64,000 nucleotides of DNA, from contig VSOB01000001.1 of NCBI GenBank assembly GCA_009774625.1, positions 74,070 through 138,069 on the forward strand. Reading direction: 5' to 3'. The translations under genes and the position numbers were made by a program. Positions within the stretch are counted from its first letter, which is position 1. Each line of letters begins with the position of its first letter. The notes beneath the pieces were generated by a model. That model ran no database searches, was not told where the DNA came from, and saw only the letters and a program-made list of their open reading frames with translations. The stretch comes from Lachnospiraceae bacterium (lineage in GTDB: Bacteria; Bacillota; Clostridia; Lachnospirales; Lachnospiraceae). This document shows, piece after piece, positions 44,677-53,647 of the stretch.

Positions 44677-46557
44677 TTATTCAAATATAGTCGTCAGGCT
44701 CTCCGGCATACTGGCAACGGCCCGCTCATAATCCTCCATAAAGTCAATCTCAGCCCAGAAAGCCCCGTCTGTGGAAACCGCTTTGACTTCAAACGCTTCT
44801 TCGTCCAGCAGTCTCTGCACAGCACTTTCAAAATAAGCAGTAAATTCTTTTTCTTCCATCAACTGTCTGGTCTTTTCCTGCAGGGCCGGGATCACTTCTT
44901 TCCGGAAAGAGGCCATACCGATAAATTCCCCGTCAGCCGCCTCCGGAGGCATCTGCTTGGTAATCTGCACGATTCTGCCATCCTCACTTCTGACCTTCAT
45001 GGCTTCCTCGTCACACTTCCCATATGCTACCGGAAGCGTCACATCCGCATCCATGCACAGCAGCTTTTCAAACACTGACGGTTCACACAGTGTATCCGCA
45101 TGCAGATAAATAAAATCTTCGGACAGGGATTCCATTCCCATATAGAAAGAACCAAGTACGTTTACCATCTCATAAAACGGATTGTATACAAGCTGTACAT
45201 GAGGCATATCTTTTGTCAATTCTGCAAACGCCTCAGACCGATATCCGGTTACAATAAAGATTTCATCTATCCCGTATTTTTCCAAAAGCCTCAGATTATA
45301 TTCGATCAGCTTTTTCCCTCTGATTTCCGCAAATGATTTGGGATTGCCTCCGGTCAGGCTGCCCAATCGGCTGCCTTTTCCGGCCGCCATAATGATAGCC
45401 TGCATTTTTTTCTTCTGCCAGGCCGATTCATACAGATCCCTTATAATATGCGGTCCTCCGGCAGACGGGTCATTTTGAATATTTCCTGTTACTTCCGAAG
45501 CCATCACAGCCAGCTCTGCTCTGTCCACTCCCAGCTCCTGCAGAGATGCCGGCAATTTCAACCGGCGGATAAACCGGTAAATCACCTGTTGGCAGGCTTC
45601 TTTTCCCCTGACCTGCCTGCCGCTTAAAAGACCCAGCAGCTTTTCGATCTCAGCAGACGCCCAGGGATAGACACAGCCAATCCATGCAGGAAACAGAGCT
45701 GCAAGCCCCGCCCCATGACTGGTATCCGTATGTGCACCCAGAGGATACTGCAGACGATGGGGCAGACAGGTACTGGCATTTCCCAGATTAATTCCCATCA
45801 GCATACTGGCAAAACTCATCTTTTCTCTGGCCTCTCCATCCTGTAGGTTTTCCGCCAGCACAGGAAGATACTTTCCCGTAATCTGCACTGCATATTCCGA
45901 CAGCATCCTGGTATAAGGGGATGACGCTTTGGAAACATAACTTTCTATTGCATGAGCCAGCACATCAAAACCCGTTTCCATTGTAACAGAGAAAGGGACC
46001 GACTCAGTAAACAGAGAATCTACAATGGCAATCTGAGGATACAGGGCTTTCCCTCTGATCCCACCTTTTACCTGCCGCTGCTCATCCGTAATAATAGCCG
46101 CTTTGCTCAGCTCACTTCCGGTTCCGGCTGTGGTAGGAATGGCAATCACCGGCAGTGTGCCTTTCCCCGGTTCTCTGCCCTGATCAAAACAATCGCCAAT
46201 ATCCTCCACCATCCCGATACCGGCGGCAATCGCCTTTGCAGCATCCATTGCACTGCCGCCGCCAAAGCCGATGATGCTCTCCACACCTTCCGTTTTGCCC
46301 AGGCAGATCCCTCTTCTGACTTCCGAAAGTCTTGGATTGGCACTGATTTCGTCAAATATGATTACTTTTTTTACTTTTTCAAATGCTTCTGTCTGCTCCT
46401 GCAGCCGAGCCACATAGCCCAGACGAATCAGAGTTCTTCCCGTTGTTACAATCATAACAGTACCCTGTAACAGGCTCTCCGATTGCTTTAATGCATCCTT
46501 CCATATATCTCTTCCATAATAAATTTTTGTTGGGATATTTAATTGATATTCTTTCAT
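44677..46557 (-). CDS. Fusion of iron-containing alcohol dehydrogenase and LicC-like nucleotidyltransferase
   Basis: 626 residues. Residues 1-383 are a group III Fe-ADH: GFGGGSAMDAAKAI at 97-110, PTTAGTGSE at 141-149, and metal ligands D198, H202, H267 and H281. Residues 385-626 are a nucleotidyltransferase (AIIMAAGKGSRLGSLTGG, GYRSEAFAEL, LHADT) of the LicC/choline-phosphate cytidylyltransferase type. A reductase joined to a cytidylyltransferase recalls TarIJ/Bcs1, which makes CDP-ribitol, but there the reductase is a zinc MDR enzyme. An upstream FGGY kinase and a downstream TagF-like transferase support a CDP-polyol. A phosphonoalcohol product is an alternative, but no PEP mutase is seen. 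Confidence 0.85.
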   Translation of the reverse strand: MKEYQLNIPTKIYYGRDIWKDALKQSESLLQGTVMIVTTGRTLIRLGYVARLQEQTEAFEKVKKVIIFDEISANPRLSEVRRGICLGKTEGVESIIGFGGGSAMDAAKAIAAGIGMVEDIGDCFDQGREPGKGTLPVIAIPTTAGTGSELSKAAIITDEQRQVKGGIRGKALYPQIAIVDSLFTESVPFSVTMETGFDVLAHAIESYVSKASSPYTRMLSEYAVQITGKYLPVLAENLQDGEAREKMSFASMLMGINLGNASTCLPHRLQYPLGAHTDTSHGAGLAALFPAWIGCVYPWASAEIEKLLGLLSGRQVRGKEACQQVIYRFIRRLKLPASLQELGVDRAELAVMASEVTGNIQNDPSAGGPHIIRDLYESAWQKKKMQAIIMAAGKGSRLGSLTGGNPKSFAEIRGKKLIEYNLRLLEKYGIDEIFIVTGYRSEAFAELTKDMPHVQLVYNPFYEMVNVLGSFYMGMESLSEDFIYLHADTLCEPSVFEKLLCMDADVTLPVAYGKCDEEAMKVRSEDGRIVQITKQMPPEAADGEFIGMASFRKEVIPALQEKTRQLMEEKEFTAYFESAVQRLLDEEAFEVKAVSTDGAFWAEIDFMEDYERAVASMPESLTTIFE

Positions 46558-46570
46558 AGCCGCCCACCTG

Positions 46571-48103
46571 TCAAAGATTTTCTATTTTCGTCTTTCCTCT
46601 TCCTCCCAACTGCTCCATTAATTTCATTCGCTTGGGAAACAGAGGTTTTAATGTATTATAGGTTTCTTTGTATAGCTGGTACAACTCCTGATATTGTTTA
46701 TGATTCCTTTCATCTGGATGGATCACCATCCTGATCCTGACAAACTGCCGGGCCGCTTCCTGCAACGTTCCAAAAACACCCTGACCATAAAATGCCATCA
46801 TAGCCGCGCCGGTTGCCGTAGTTTCAAATTCTGACAGGACTTTTATTTCCTTTCCCGTAATATCTGCCTTAAGCTGAGAGATCAGATTCAGCCGGGCCAG
46901 CCCTCCGGACAGACGAATCGAGTTCACCTCCAGCCCGGTTTCTTCGATTGCTGCGATCATATCAACGTCAATAAAACCGGTACTTTCAAAAACTGCCCGT
47001 GTCATTTCCTTTCTGGTATGCATTCTCTCCAGACCGAAAAAAACGCCTCTGGCATTACTGTCCCATACAGGCGCCCGTTCTCCCAATAAATAAGGTAGGA
47101 AAATCACCCCTCCCTCGCCCATACACGCGTCCCCTGCATCCTTTTCCATCAGCTCATAGGGCAGCGCTTCATTCTGATAGTAGCACTGCTTGACCCATTC
47201 GATCAACCCGCCGCCCAGATTGTTGGAGCCTCCCACAATATGCATATTGCCTTCCTTCCAGGCCAGTTGATCAATCTTATTTCCGGGAGTTTTCACTTTT
47301 CTCCCCGATATGGTACGGAACACAGTAACAGTACCGGATACGTCGCTGGCCTCTCCCTCCTGCGCCACACCGCTTCCGATAAAAGAACAAATGGCATCAT
47401 ATGTGGTAATTATCACCTTTGTCTGTGCGGAAAGTCCTGTTGCCTGACAGACTTCCGCCAATACATTTCCCACACAGGTACCGGGAGCTGCCACCTCAGG
47501 CAGCATCTCTTCCGGAATCCCCAGTTCTGCCAGCAGCTTCGACGGGTAGTTCTGCAAAGTTTCATCATAATACCACTTGTGAGCATTCATATAATCGGTG
47601 ACAAAGCATCCTGTCAGTCTGGCAATCAGATAATCATTGGGCGAAAGAAACCGGCAGGTCTTTTCAAACACCTCTTTTTGATTGTCCCGCACCCACAAAG
47701 CCTTTGGAAGCATCAGATAAGGTTCCGCACCCAGCCCGGACGTTTCCTTTACCTTTTGGAAATTCGCGGCCTGTTCCAGTATCCTGCTTTCTTTTACCGC
47801 CCGCTTATCCGACACCATCATACAGGGCGTCAGTGCCTTCCCGTTTTGATCCACACACAGCAGACAGGAAGAAGAGGCTGTCACCGTAATATAATCGATC
47901 GGAATACCGCCTGCATCCATTACAGTTTCCCGAATCACCCGGCATGCCTTTTCCCACCATTCCTCCGGCGACTGGGTCACAGTCCCGCCTGCCAGTAAAG
48001 TTCCAATAGGAATCGCCGCCGAAGCAAGTTTATTTCCCTCTTCATCAAAAATCATACTCCGGATACTTTTCATCCCCATATTCAAAACCAGAATCGTTTT
48101 CAA
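46571..48103 (-). CDS. FGGY-family carbohydrate kinase (xylulokinase-like)
   Basis: 510 residues. The N-terminal ATPase phosphate loop is LVLNMGMKSIRSMIFDEEG, where the family often has DxGT; here the first aspartate is Asn. YDAICSFIGSGV and GTVTVFRT mark the middle, and FLPYLLGERAPVWDSNARGVFFGL and IRLSGGLARLNL are FGGY signatures. Members phosphorylate ketoses or polyols such as xylulose, ribulose or glycerol. Set between an aldolase and the Fe-ADH fusion, it could supply a ketose phosphate for reduction. The D-to-N change in the first loop should be noted when predicting activity. Confidence 0.82.
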   Translation of the reverse strand: MKTILVLNMGMKSIRSMIFDEEGNKLASAAIPIGTLLAGGTVTQSPEEWWEKACRVIRETVMDAGGIPIDYITVTASSSCLLCVDQNGKALTPCMMVSDKRAVKESRILEQAANFQKVKETSGLGAEPYLMLPKALWVRDNQKEVFEKTCRFLSPNDYLIARLTGCFVTDYMNAHKWYYDETLQNYPSKLLAELGIPEEMLPEVAAPGTCVGNVLAEVCQATGLSAQTKVIITTYDAICSFIGSGVAQEGEASDVSGTVTVFRTISGRKVKTPGNKIDQLAWKEGNMHIVGGSNNLGGGLIEWVKQCYYQNEALPYELMEKDAGDACMGEGGVIFLPYLLGERAPVWDSNARGVFFGLERMHTRKEMTRAVFESTGFIDVDMIAAIEETGLEVNSIRLSGGLARLNLISQLKADITGKEIKVLSEFETTATGAAMMAFYGQGVFGTLQEAARQFVRIRMVIHPDERNHKQYQELYQLYKETYNTLKPLFPKRMKLMEQLGGRGKTKIENL

Positions 48104-48108
48104 TTATT

Positions 48109-48933
48109 TCACACTTTCTCCAATAAGTTCAGCTTATGGACTGCCATATCTTCTATTGTCTCATGTATCATATCTGTCATACGTAAAGGGTCAAATCCGG
48201 ATTTTTCCATATATCCGTTTTGGATGCCGGTTTCAATCCCCTGTCTGTATGCCTGTTTCACATCTGTGGAAATATTGATCTTTCGGATGTTTCCACAGAC
48301 CATAAGACGCTGCAATGTCCTATCGCTAAGACCGGTTCCACCATGCACTACCAATGGCACCCCTGTAAGAGGTGAAATACGTTCTATCAAATCAAAATGC
48401 AGTTTGGGTACCCTGCCGTATAATCCATGTGCTGTCCCCATTGCCACTGCCAGCATGTCCACATCCGTATTTCGGAGAAATTCCAACACATCCTCCAGCC
48501 TGGCAACCCCTGCCTGCGCTGCTTCTATTCCATCCTCCACACCGCCGATTTGTCCCACTTCCGCTTCTGTCAAAATTCCTTTTCCTTTTGTCATGCCGCA
48601 AACTTCATTGGTCAGTCTGATATTCTCTTCCAAAGGCCGATCTGAACCATCAATCATAACAGAATCCCAGCCGCAGGCTACGGCTTCCTGTATCGGCCCG
48701 ATCTGCCTGCAATGATCCAGATGCAGATAGGCCTGAACCTTCTTTTTTTCACCATAATCCGTAACAAAAAAACGAAGCGCCTCCCGATCAAGCCGCGAAA
48801 ATGCCTTCATAGAAGTCTGCAAAATCACGGCATGCCCCGTTTTCCCGGCAGCATCCATAATCGCTTTGGCAGATTCTATACTCCATATATTAAATGCAAA
48901 AAATGGTTCTCTGTTGAGGTTTATATATTTCAT
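48109..48933 (-). CDS. Class II ketose-bisphosphate aldolase family protein
   Basis: 274 residues. LHLDHCRQIGP contains the catalytic Asp and a zinc His; TEAEVGQIGGVED follows; GTAHGLYG and VVHGGTGLSD provide the two further zinc histidines; KINISTD is the phosphate-binding end. All zinc ligands are present. Members interconvert DHAP plus an aldehyde and ketose-1-phosphates or 1,6-bisphosphates. It may provide or consume the phosphorylated sugar used by the neighbouring kinase and reductase. Five bases separate it from the kinase. The nuclease-like gene ends 24 bases before its ATG. Confidence 0.85.
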   Translation of the reverse strand: MKYINLNREPFFAFNIWSIESAKAIMDAAGKTGHAVILQTSMKAFSRLDREALRFFVTDYGEKKKVQAYLHLDHCRQIGPIQEAVACGWDSVMIDGSDRPLEENIRLTNEVCGMTKGKGILTEAEVGQIGGVEDGIEAAQAGVARLEDVLEFLRNTDVDMLAVAMGTAHGLYGRVPKLHFDLIERISPLTGVPLVVHGGTGLSDRTLQRLMVCGNIRKINISTDVKQAYRQGIETGIQNGYMEKSGFDPLRMTDMIHETIEDMAVHKLNLLEKV

Positions 48934-48957
48934 GAGCTTTCTCCGTTCTGCATTTTC

Positions 48958-49533
48958 TCATGTAATTTTACGAATCAAAGGATTGGGCGGGACTTCTTTT
49001 TGTATATAGTAATATTTTCCTCTGAATTTATAAGGTTTATTTGCCAACGCATCATCCGTTAACAAAGAGTCCCGATTTTTCAGCCTGGCGCGGATTTCCA
49101 TATATTTATCATAATTTCCAAGCTCCACTGCACGCTTATATGCAGTCGTAACTAAGTAAAGAAAAATTTTCCGGTATTTAAATCTGTCATTTAAAAAGAT
49201 ATCTGAAAAATCTTTCTGCATAAACTGATTGACAACCGTATCAAATTTTTCCCTGATCGCTTTTGAACTGCCCGGACTGGAAATACCTTTCAACTCAAGT
49301 ATATATAAGACATACCATCCACAACTGCAATCCACAGATACAATAAAATCCACGGCTTTTGGTGTTACCTTCCGATGTTGTCCTCTATAATAATCGTCCA
49401 CCTTAATTCCTATATATTCGGAAGGCAACAGCTTTGAATCTGTATTTATACTTACTCCTGCATCTTCAATATTACGTTGCAGGTACTTCTTCAGTTTCGT
49501 TTCCTCTTCTATCATCTGTATCATTTGAATCAC
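48958..49533 (-). CDS. Putative PD-(D/E)XK-type nuclease of a three-gene cassette
   Basis: Up to 191 residues. The centre reads KAVDFIVSVDCSCGWYVLYI then ELKG, that is Asp, about 17 residues, Glu-x-Lys on predicted strands, as in PD-(D/E)XK endonucleases. The remainder is unrecognised. The frame opens at a GTG (49533) with AGGAG 4 bases away and overlaps the ATPase gene by 62 bases; ATGs at 49524 and 49515 are alternatives. Tight coupling to an ATPase gene suggests a two-component DNA-acting system. The nuclease assignment is from one motif only. Confidence 0.55.
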   Translation of the reverse strand: MIQMIQMIEEETKLKKYLQRNIEDAGVSINTDSKLLPSEYIGIKVDDYYRGQHRKVTPKAVDFIVSVDCSCGWYVLYILELKGISSPGSSKAIREKFDTVVNQFMQKDFSDIFLNDRFKYRKIFLYLVTTAYKRAVELGNYDKYMEIRARLKNRDSLLTDDALANKPYKFRGKYYYIQKEVPPNPLIRKIT

Positions 49534-50947
49534 AGCTCTCCTGTATCAGCTTTTCAATCAATTCTTCTCTTTCTTCCAGAAGTTTACCGGATACATCAGC
49601 AAAATTCTCATCATCTGCGCCAAATTCATCTACTTCCAGAAAAACAGAAATACTTTTATTTTTCTTTCTATATACCAATATAGGGCTATAACTATCCTGT
49701 GTCAGTTTTTTTTCCAATATAAGATTATTGAGCTGGTTAAAAATATAATTACTATGAGAAGCAAGCACCAGTATAACATTATGATTGGATAATTCTGCAA
49801 ATGCTTTTATCAATGCAATCTGATTCTGTGGATGAAGATGTGCCTCAGGTTCTTCAATAAATATAATAGAAGCTGGTTTTACGCTGTTTCCAACATATCT
49901 CCGTACCCAAGGACTTACGTTGTTCGAAACAATATATTTAAGAAAGGCTGTTATTGGTGATATTTCTGACACCATAGAAGAAGTATCCCGCATCTCCATT
50001 TGCAGATCAGTATGGTATGGTTTATAAATAATAGCTTTACTTTTTTTGTTGTAAGCCACCTCGCCTTTTAAAATATTCTTTTCAATCGTTTCCGCTACTA
50101 CCGCAAAATGCCCCTTGTTTGTTTCGTTTATATCTGATAACTGCATGTAATAATCAGAAACTGGTTCTGAAATACTAGGAATTTGTATCGTACCCTTTAT
50201 ATATGCCCTGTTTTGAGAAAGCTGTGCCAATATTGGCCCAAATGAATTCATACCTGTATAAATGCCAGAGCGGGAAGCCGGGAGAAAATAAACACTTTTA
50301 ATCGTCCTCAACAATTCTCCTGAAAATTCTCTTCTCATTTTCCATAACTCTTCTTCTACCAACTGAATCGGAGCATTTACATGACTTTCATACACATAAA
50401 TGTCAAATTGCTCTTTTCCGTTCCTGGATTTATGAAATCCAGACAATGCCTTTCGCAATCTGACAGGCTTTCTATCCATAAAAAGCTCGGCTTTTTCTTC
50501 CCCAAACTCCATACTGAATGTAATTTGATTTCCTGATCTCAGCAAAATCTTAGGCTTGTCCTTTAGCATAATGTCAAAGGTTCCAAATGTATTCCGAAAC
50601 GAATCCATTATTTCAGGAAATAATTCCTCAGCCATTCGTTTTGCACAAATCTCCTCCAGTTCACGGCTGATCAGCTGCACTGTTTTACTTTTGCTTCTTG
50701 CAAATTCCAAAACCAGTTCTTCTACAGGTGATGTTTTCTTATTCCGTTCATCCCTGTAATACCAATAGTTTCTTATACTGCGAATGCTCCATTCTGAATA
50801 CAAAATCAAGTATTTTAAGTATAGGTATACTACCTGCATTGCATAAGATTTTCCAATATTATTTTCACCATAAGCAACTATCATAGATTTTGTAAAATCA
50901 TACTCAAATTTTTCTACCGGACCCCAGTTTTCAATTTCAATTTTCAA
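49472..50947 (-). CDS. AAA/ABC-type ATPase (RecF/OLD-like, AAA_21 family)
   Basis: 491 residues. Walker A is AYGENNIGKSY (residues about 25-35); a signature-like TSSMVSEISP sits near 325; Walker B is IIFIEEPEAHLHP; the H-loop is LVLASHSNYIF. No TOPRIM domain follows, unlike OLD nucleases; the last 70 residues are acidic. ATPases like this with EEPEAHLHP are frequent in phage-defence operons (Gabija, Septu, retron accessory, PARIS). Here it lies between a zinc-ribbon gene and a nuclease-like gene, all AT-rich. It has no evident role in polysaccharide synthesis. Confidence 0.82.
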   Translation of the reverse strand: MKIEIENWGPVEKFEYDFTKSMIVAYGENNIGKSYAMQVVYLYLKYLILYSEWSIRSIRNYWYYRDERNKKTSPVEELVLEFARSKSKTVQLISRELEEICAKRMAEELFPEIMDSFRNTFGTFDIMLKDKPKILLRSGNQITFSMEFGEEKAELFMDRKPVRLRKALSGFHKSRNGKEQFDIYVYESHVNAPIQLVEEELWKMRREFSGELLRTIKSVYFLPASRSGIYTGMNSFGPILAQLSQNRAYIKGTIQIPSISEPVSDYYMQLSDINETNKGHFAVVAETIEKNILKGEVAYNKKSKAIIYKPYHTDLQMEMRDTSSMVSEISPITAFLKYIVSNNVSPWVRRYVGNSVKPASIIFIEEPEAHLHPQNQIALIKAFAELSNHNVILVLASHSNYIFNQLNNLILEKKLTQDSYSPILVYRKKNKSISVFLEVDEFGADDENFADVSGKLLEEREELIEKLIQESCDSNDTDDRRGNETEEVPAT

Positions 50948-50956
50948 AATAATCTC

Positions 50957-51313
50957 CTACAAATCAAAAAATTCTATTGTTGGTTTCTCTATCTTACTCT
51001 TACCCAAAACAATATCTTTATCCCCGAACGCATCTGCGTCCGCCCGGCACAACATGCCTTCCGGATACTCGTAAAAATGCAATCGGGCTCTTATATGATT
51101 TCCGCATGTTTGACAGATCAATTCTTCTTCACTCTTATATTCGCTTTCTATTCCGGAGTTTTTTTCATTTGAATTTACAATATCCGGATCCCACTCAATA
51201 GAAAATGGGGTTCCACAGCTTCCGCAAATTCCTTTTGACTTACCTATCAATACCATATATGTCATTACTCCATTCCAAACATCCAAACAGTTATCATACA
51301 TTTTACGTTCCAT
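50957..51313 (-). CDS. Small zinc-ribbon protein of the ATPase cassette
   Basis: 118 residues. Two CxxC knuckles, ICGSCGTPF and ICQTCGNHI, about 37 residues apart can bind one zinc. There is an acidic middle and a C-terminal KIEKPTIEFFDL tail. It is the first gene after a good promoter (51332-51360) and ends 9 bases before the ATPase gene. It may be a DNA-, RNA- or protein-binding sensor or a regulator of the cassette. I do not recognise a named family. Confidence 0.6.
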   Translation of the reverse strand: MERKMYDNCLDVWNGVMTYMVLIGKSKGICGSCGTPFSIEWDPDIVNSNEKNSGIESEYKSEEELICQTCGNHIRARLHFYEYPEGMLCRADADAFGDKDIVLGKSKIEKPTIEFFDL

Positions 51314-51331
51314 TTTTATCCATATAGAATA

Positions 51332-51360
51332 ATTATACCATAAACCCTATATTTGCACAA
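51332..51360 (-). promoter_or_regulatory. Promoter of the zinc-ribbon/ATPase/nuclease cassette
   Basis: On the minus strand: TTGTGC at 51355-51360, a 17-bp spacer, and a perfect TATAAT at 51332-51337 preceded by TGG (extended -10). It lies in the 57-bp gap after the GDPD gene, about 20 bases before the zinc-ribbon ATG. The -35 is poor, but the extended -10 is ideal. Confidence 0.6.
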
Positions 51361-51370
51361 TTACACGATT

Positions 51371-53647
51371 CTAAAGCCTGCGATTCTTCCCGGCCGCTCT
51401 TTGCACCACCCGGTCAATTGCCACAAACACACGCCTCACTCTGCCATATCCCACACCCAGGAGATGCAGCAGAGCGGGCTTTTTCCCTTCTGCTCCGGCA
51501 CATTCCGGCTCTGCGCTCTCTGTTTCCACTTCCGCTTCCGCACTTGCATCATCCAGCGAAGTGTTGCCATTTTGCATAGCTGCATCTTGCTCTTTCGCTC
51601 CAGGTACCGGCCTGCCGTGAATCACTTCATATGCCACATCCGGATAATTGGTGATAATGGCATCCACCCCCAGTTGTACCATCTGTTCCATTTCCGCTTT
51701 CTCATTTATGGTCCATACATGCAGCAGCAATCCGCGTTCTTTGCAGGCTTTCACAAAACCGGGGGATTTCATATAATAGCGTACCGGGTGCAGGGCAGTG
51801 ACCCCATACCGTCCGGCATACTCTGCCATATCCAGCGTCCCGTCACAGAACAAAAATCCCGTCCGGGCCGTCCGCGACAGCTCTTTGATTTTGAGAACAC
51901 TGCTGTGATGAAAGGAGGAATAAATCACCCGCTCCTCCATTTCCAGTTCCTGTACCAGTCCAAGCACAGCTTTTTCGATACCGGGATAAAAACAGATCCC
52001 GGTTTTCAGCTCAATATTAACAGTCAGCCCGGTAGGCCTGAGCAGTTCCAATACCTCCCGCAGTGTGGGAATCTTTGCAGGGGGAGACTGGGGAACTGTC
52101 TTGCTAAAGCAAAAACGCCTCAGCTCTTCCAGCGTATAATCCGCCACATAACCGCTCCCGTCGCTGACACGGTCAATTCTCTCATCATGAATCACCACCA
52201 GCTCCCTGTCTTTGGTAAACTGTACATCCAGTTCCACTCCGTCCGCGCCCAACTGCGCTGCCAGAGCGAACGCTTCCAGTGTATTTTCCGGCGCATATCC
52301 GCTGGCGCCCCGGTGCGCCCATATCTTCGGTTTTTTTTCGAAATCCCCGCGCCGGTCAATTCCCGCGCCAAAGCGCACAAAATCCAGCAGCCCGGTCCGT
52401 GTATTGACCAGCATAGTGTCCCACAGCTCCTGAGAGACTTCCCCTTCGATCCGGACCGGGGCCAGCGCTCCCTCCGGCTTTTTGTCCTCAAAATATTCGA
52501 TTTTGGAACACCCCACCGATATGATAGGAAATGTCCTCCTCCTGTCGATATAGTCTGCATGGGTATGTCCGTGAACAAATGCAAGCAGCCGGTTTTCATG
52601 GGTGCTGTTCCACTCATCCAACAAATCGGTCAGCGCTTCTCCGTTTCTGATTTCCGAAGCCCAGTAATCCAGCCGGGCAAGAGGGGCATCATGGCTGAAA
52701 ATGATCACCCGGTATCCCTCCGGCAAAGCAGCCAACTCTGCCTTCACCCATTCCAACTCTTCCTGTGAAAACCCATACCGGACCGTTTCCTGATTGTCAT
52801 AGGCATGCAAAAACAAAAAACGCAGGCGATGCTCCGGAAAATCTGCCCTATACCAGAGCTGTCCCTCCACGCCCTCCCCGTTTACCACATCTTTCAAATA
52901 ATATGCATACTGCTCCTGCTCAGACAGGATCTCCGGATTGTTCCGGAAATAATTCGCATCATGATTACCTATCGTCAGGTAAAACGGCAGTCCCCAGCCC
53001 CTTATCCGATCCAGTATCCTCCGGCTGTATTCCCGGCAGATCTCCTTATCCAGTATCCCGTCTGTCAGATCCCCTAGATGTATGATCCCGTCCGGCCTGA
53101 CCTGACGGTTCACCGCCTCTATCGTAGCCCCGCAGGTTTCCCAGTTTCCATTGACCACATAATGACTGTCAGACAAAAGTGTAAAGACCAGCGTATCCCT
53201 TGTCCGTTTCTCCTGTATCCTCCGAACCACAGATGCAATCTCAGTTTTCACATCCTCCCGTTCCAGAAATGCACGCTCTTTTTGTTTCAGGAAGTCTGCT
53301 TCTGTTATCCCGTCCCGCACTTCCAGAACTTCCTCCGGCCAGTCCGGCAAAGCATCCCATTTTATCGTATCGTTCCCATCCTCTGCCCGCCTCACACAGA
53401 GTCTGATATACCCTGCCCCTTCTGGCGGCAGCTTTTCTTCCGAAAATACAATACTCTCTGACAGAAATCCTGTTGAAGAATACTCCTCTTTCCGGGTACA
53501 CCAGCATTCCTCTTCCTGATATGCATATTCATACAAATACCGGGCCGGACGTTCCAATGAAAAAAAGGCATACGCATAACGGTATGCCTGATTCTTCAAT
53601 ACAATCCTGCTTCCTTTCGTCACAAAGAAAAATTTATTTGCTTTCAT
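51371..53647 (-). CDS. Fusion of calcineurin-like metallophosphoesterase and glycerophosphodiester phosphodiesterase
   Basis: 758 residues, with no signal peptide or membrane helix. Residues about 150-400 are a metallophosphoesterase: LLSDSHYV (D160, H162), HLGDLTDG, TIGNHD (227-230), FSHD and GHTHADY. Residues 441-690 are GDPD: IWAHRGASGYAPENTLEAF, VELDVQFT, VVIHDERIDR, then TNYPD. A low-complexity acidic linker and a basic tail end the protein. It could hydrolyse glycerophosphodiesters and then the phosphomonoester or diester in the cytoplasm, perhaps salvaging or trimming CDP-alcohol products. Its ATG overlaps the TGA of the ABC gene (ATGA). Confidence 0.87.
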   Translation of the reverse strand: MKANKFFFVTKGSRIVLKNQAYRYAYAFFSLERPARYLYEYAYQEEECWCTRKEEYSSTGFLSESIVFSEEKLPPEGAGYIRLCVRRAEDGNDTIKWDALPDWPEEVLEVRDGITEADFLKQKERAFLEREDVKTEIASVVRRIQEKRTRDTLVFTLLSDSHYVVNGNWETCGATIEAVNRQVRPDGIIHLGDLTDGILDKEICREYSRRILDRIRGWGLPFYLTIGNHDANYFRNNPEILSEQEQYAYYLKDVVNGEGVEGQLWYRADFPEHRLRFLFLHAYDNQETVRYGFSQEELEWVKAELAALPEGYRVIIFSHDAPLARLDYWASEIRNGEALTDLLDEWNSTHENRLLAFVHGHTHADYIDRRRTFPIISVGCSKIEYFEDKKPEGALAPVRIEGEVSQELWDTMLVNTRTGLLDFVRFGAGIDRRGDFEKKPKIWAHRGASGYAPENTLEAFALAAQLGADGVELDVQFTKDRELVVIHDERIDRVSDGSGYVADYTLEELRRFCFSKTVPQSPPAKIPTLREVLELLRPTGLTVNIELKTGICFYPGIEKAVLGLVQELEMEERVIYSSFHHSSVLKIKELSRTARTGFLFCDGTLDMAEYAGRYGVTALHPVRYYMKSPGFVKACKERGLLLHVWTINEKAEMEQMVQLGVDAIITNYPDVAYEVIHGRPVPGAKEQDAAMQNGNTSLDDASAEAEVETESAEPECAGAEGKKPALLHLLGVGYGRVRRVFVAIDRVVQRAAGKNRRL

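Noticed and set aside
51353..52768. A 471-codon plus-strand open frame
   Set aside because: It is antisense to the GDPD half of the fusion gene, whose catalytic motifs are intact; no recognisable domain is present in the plus-strand product.
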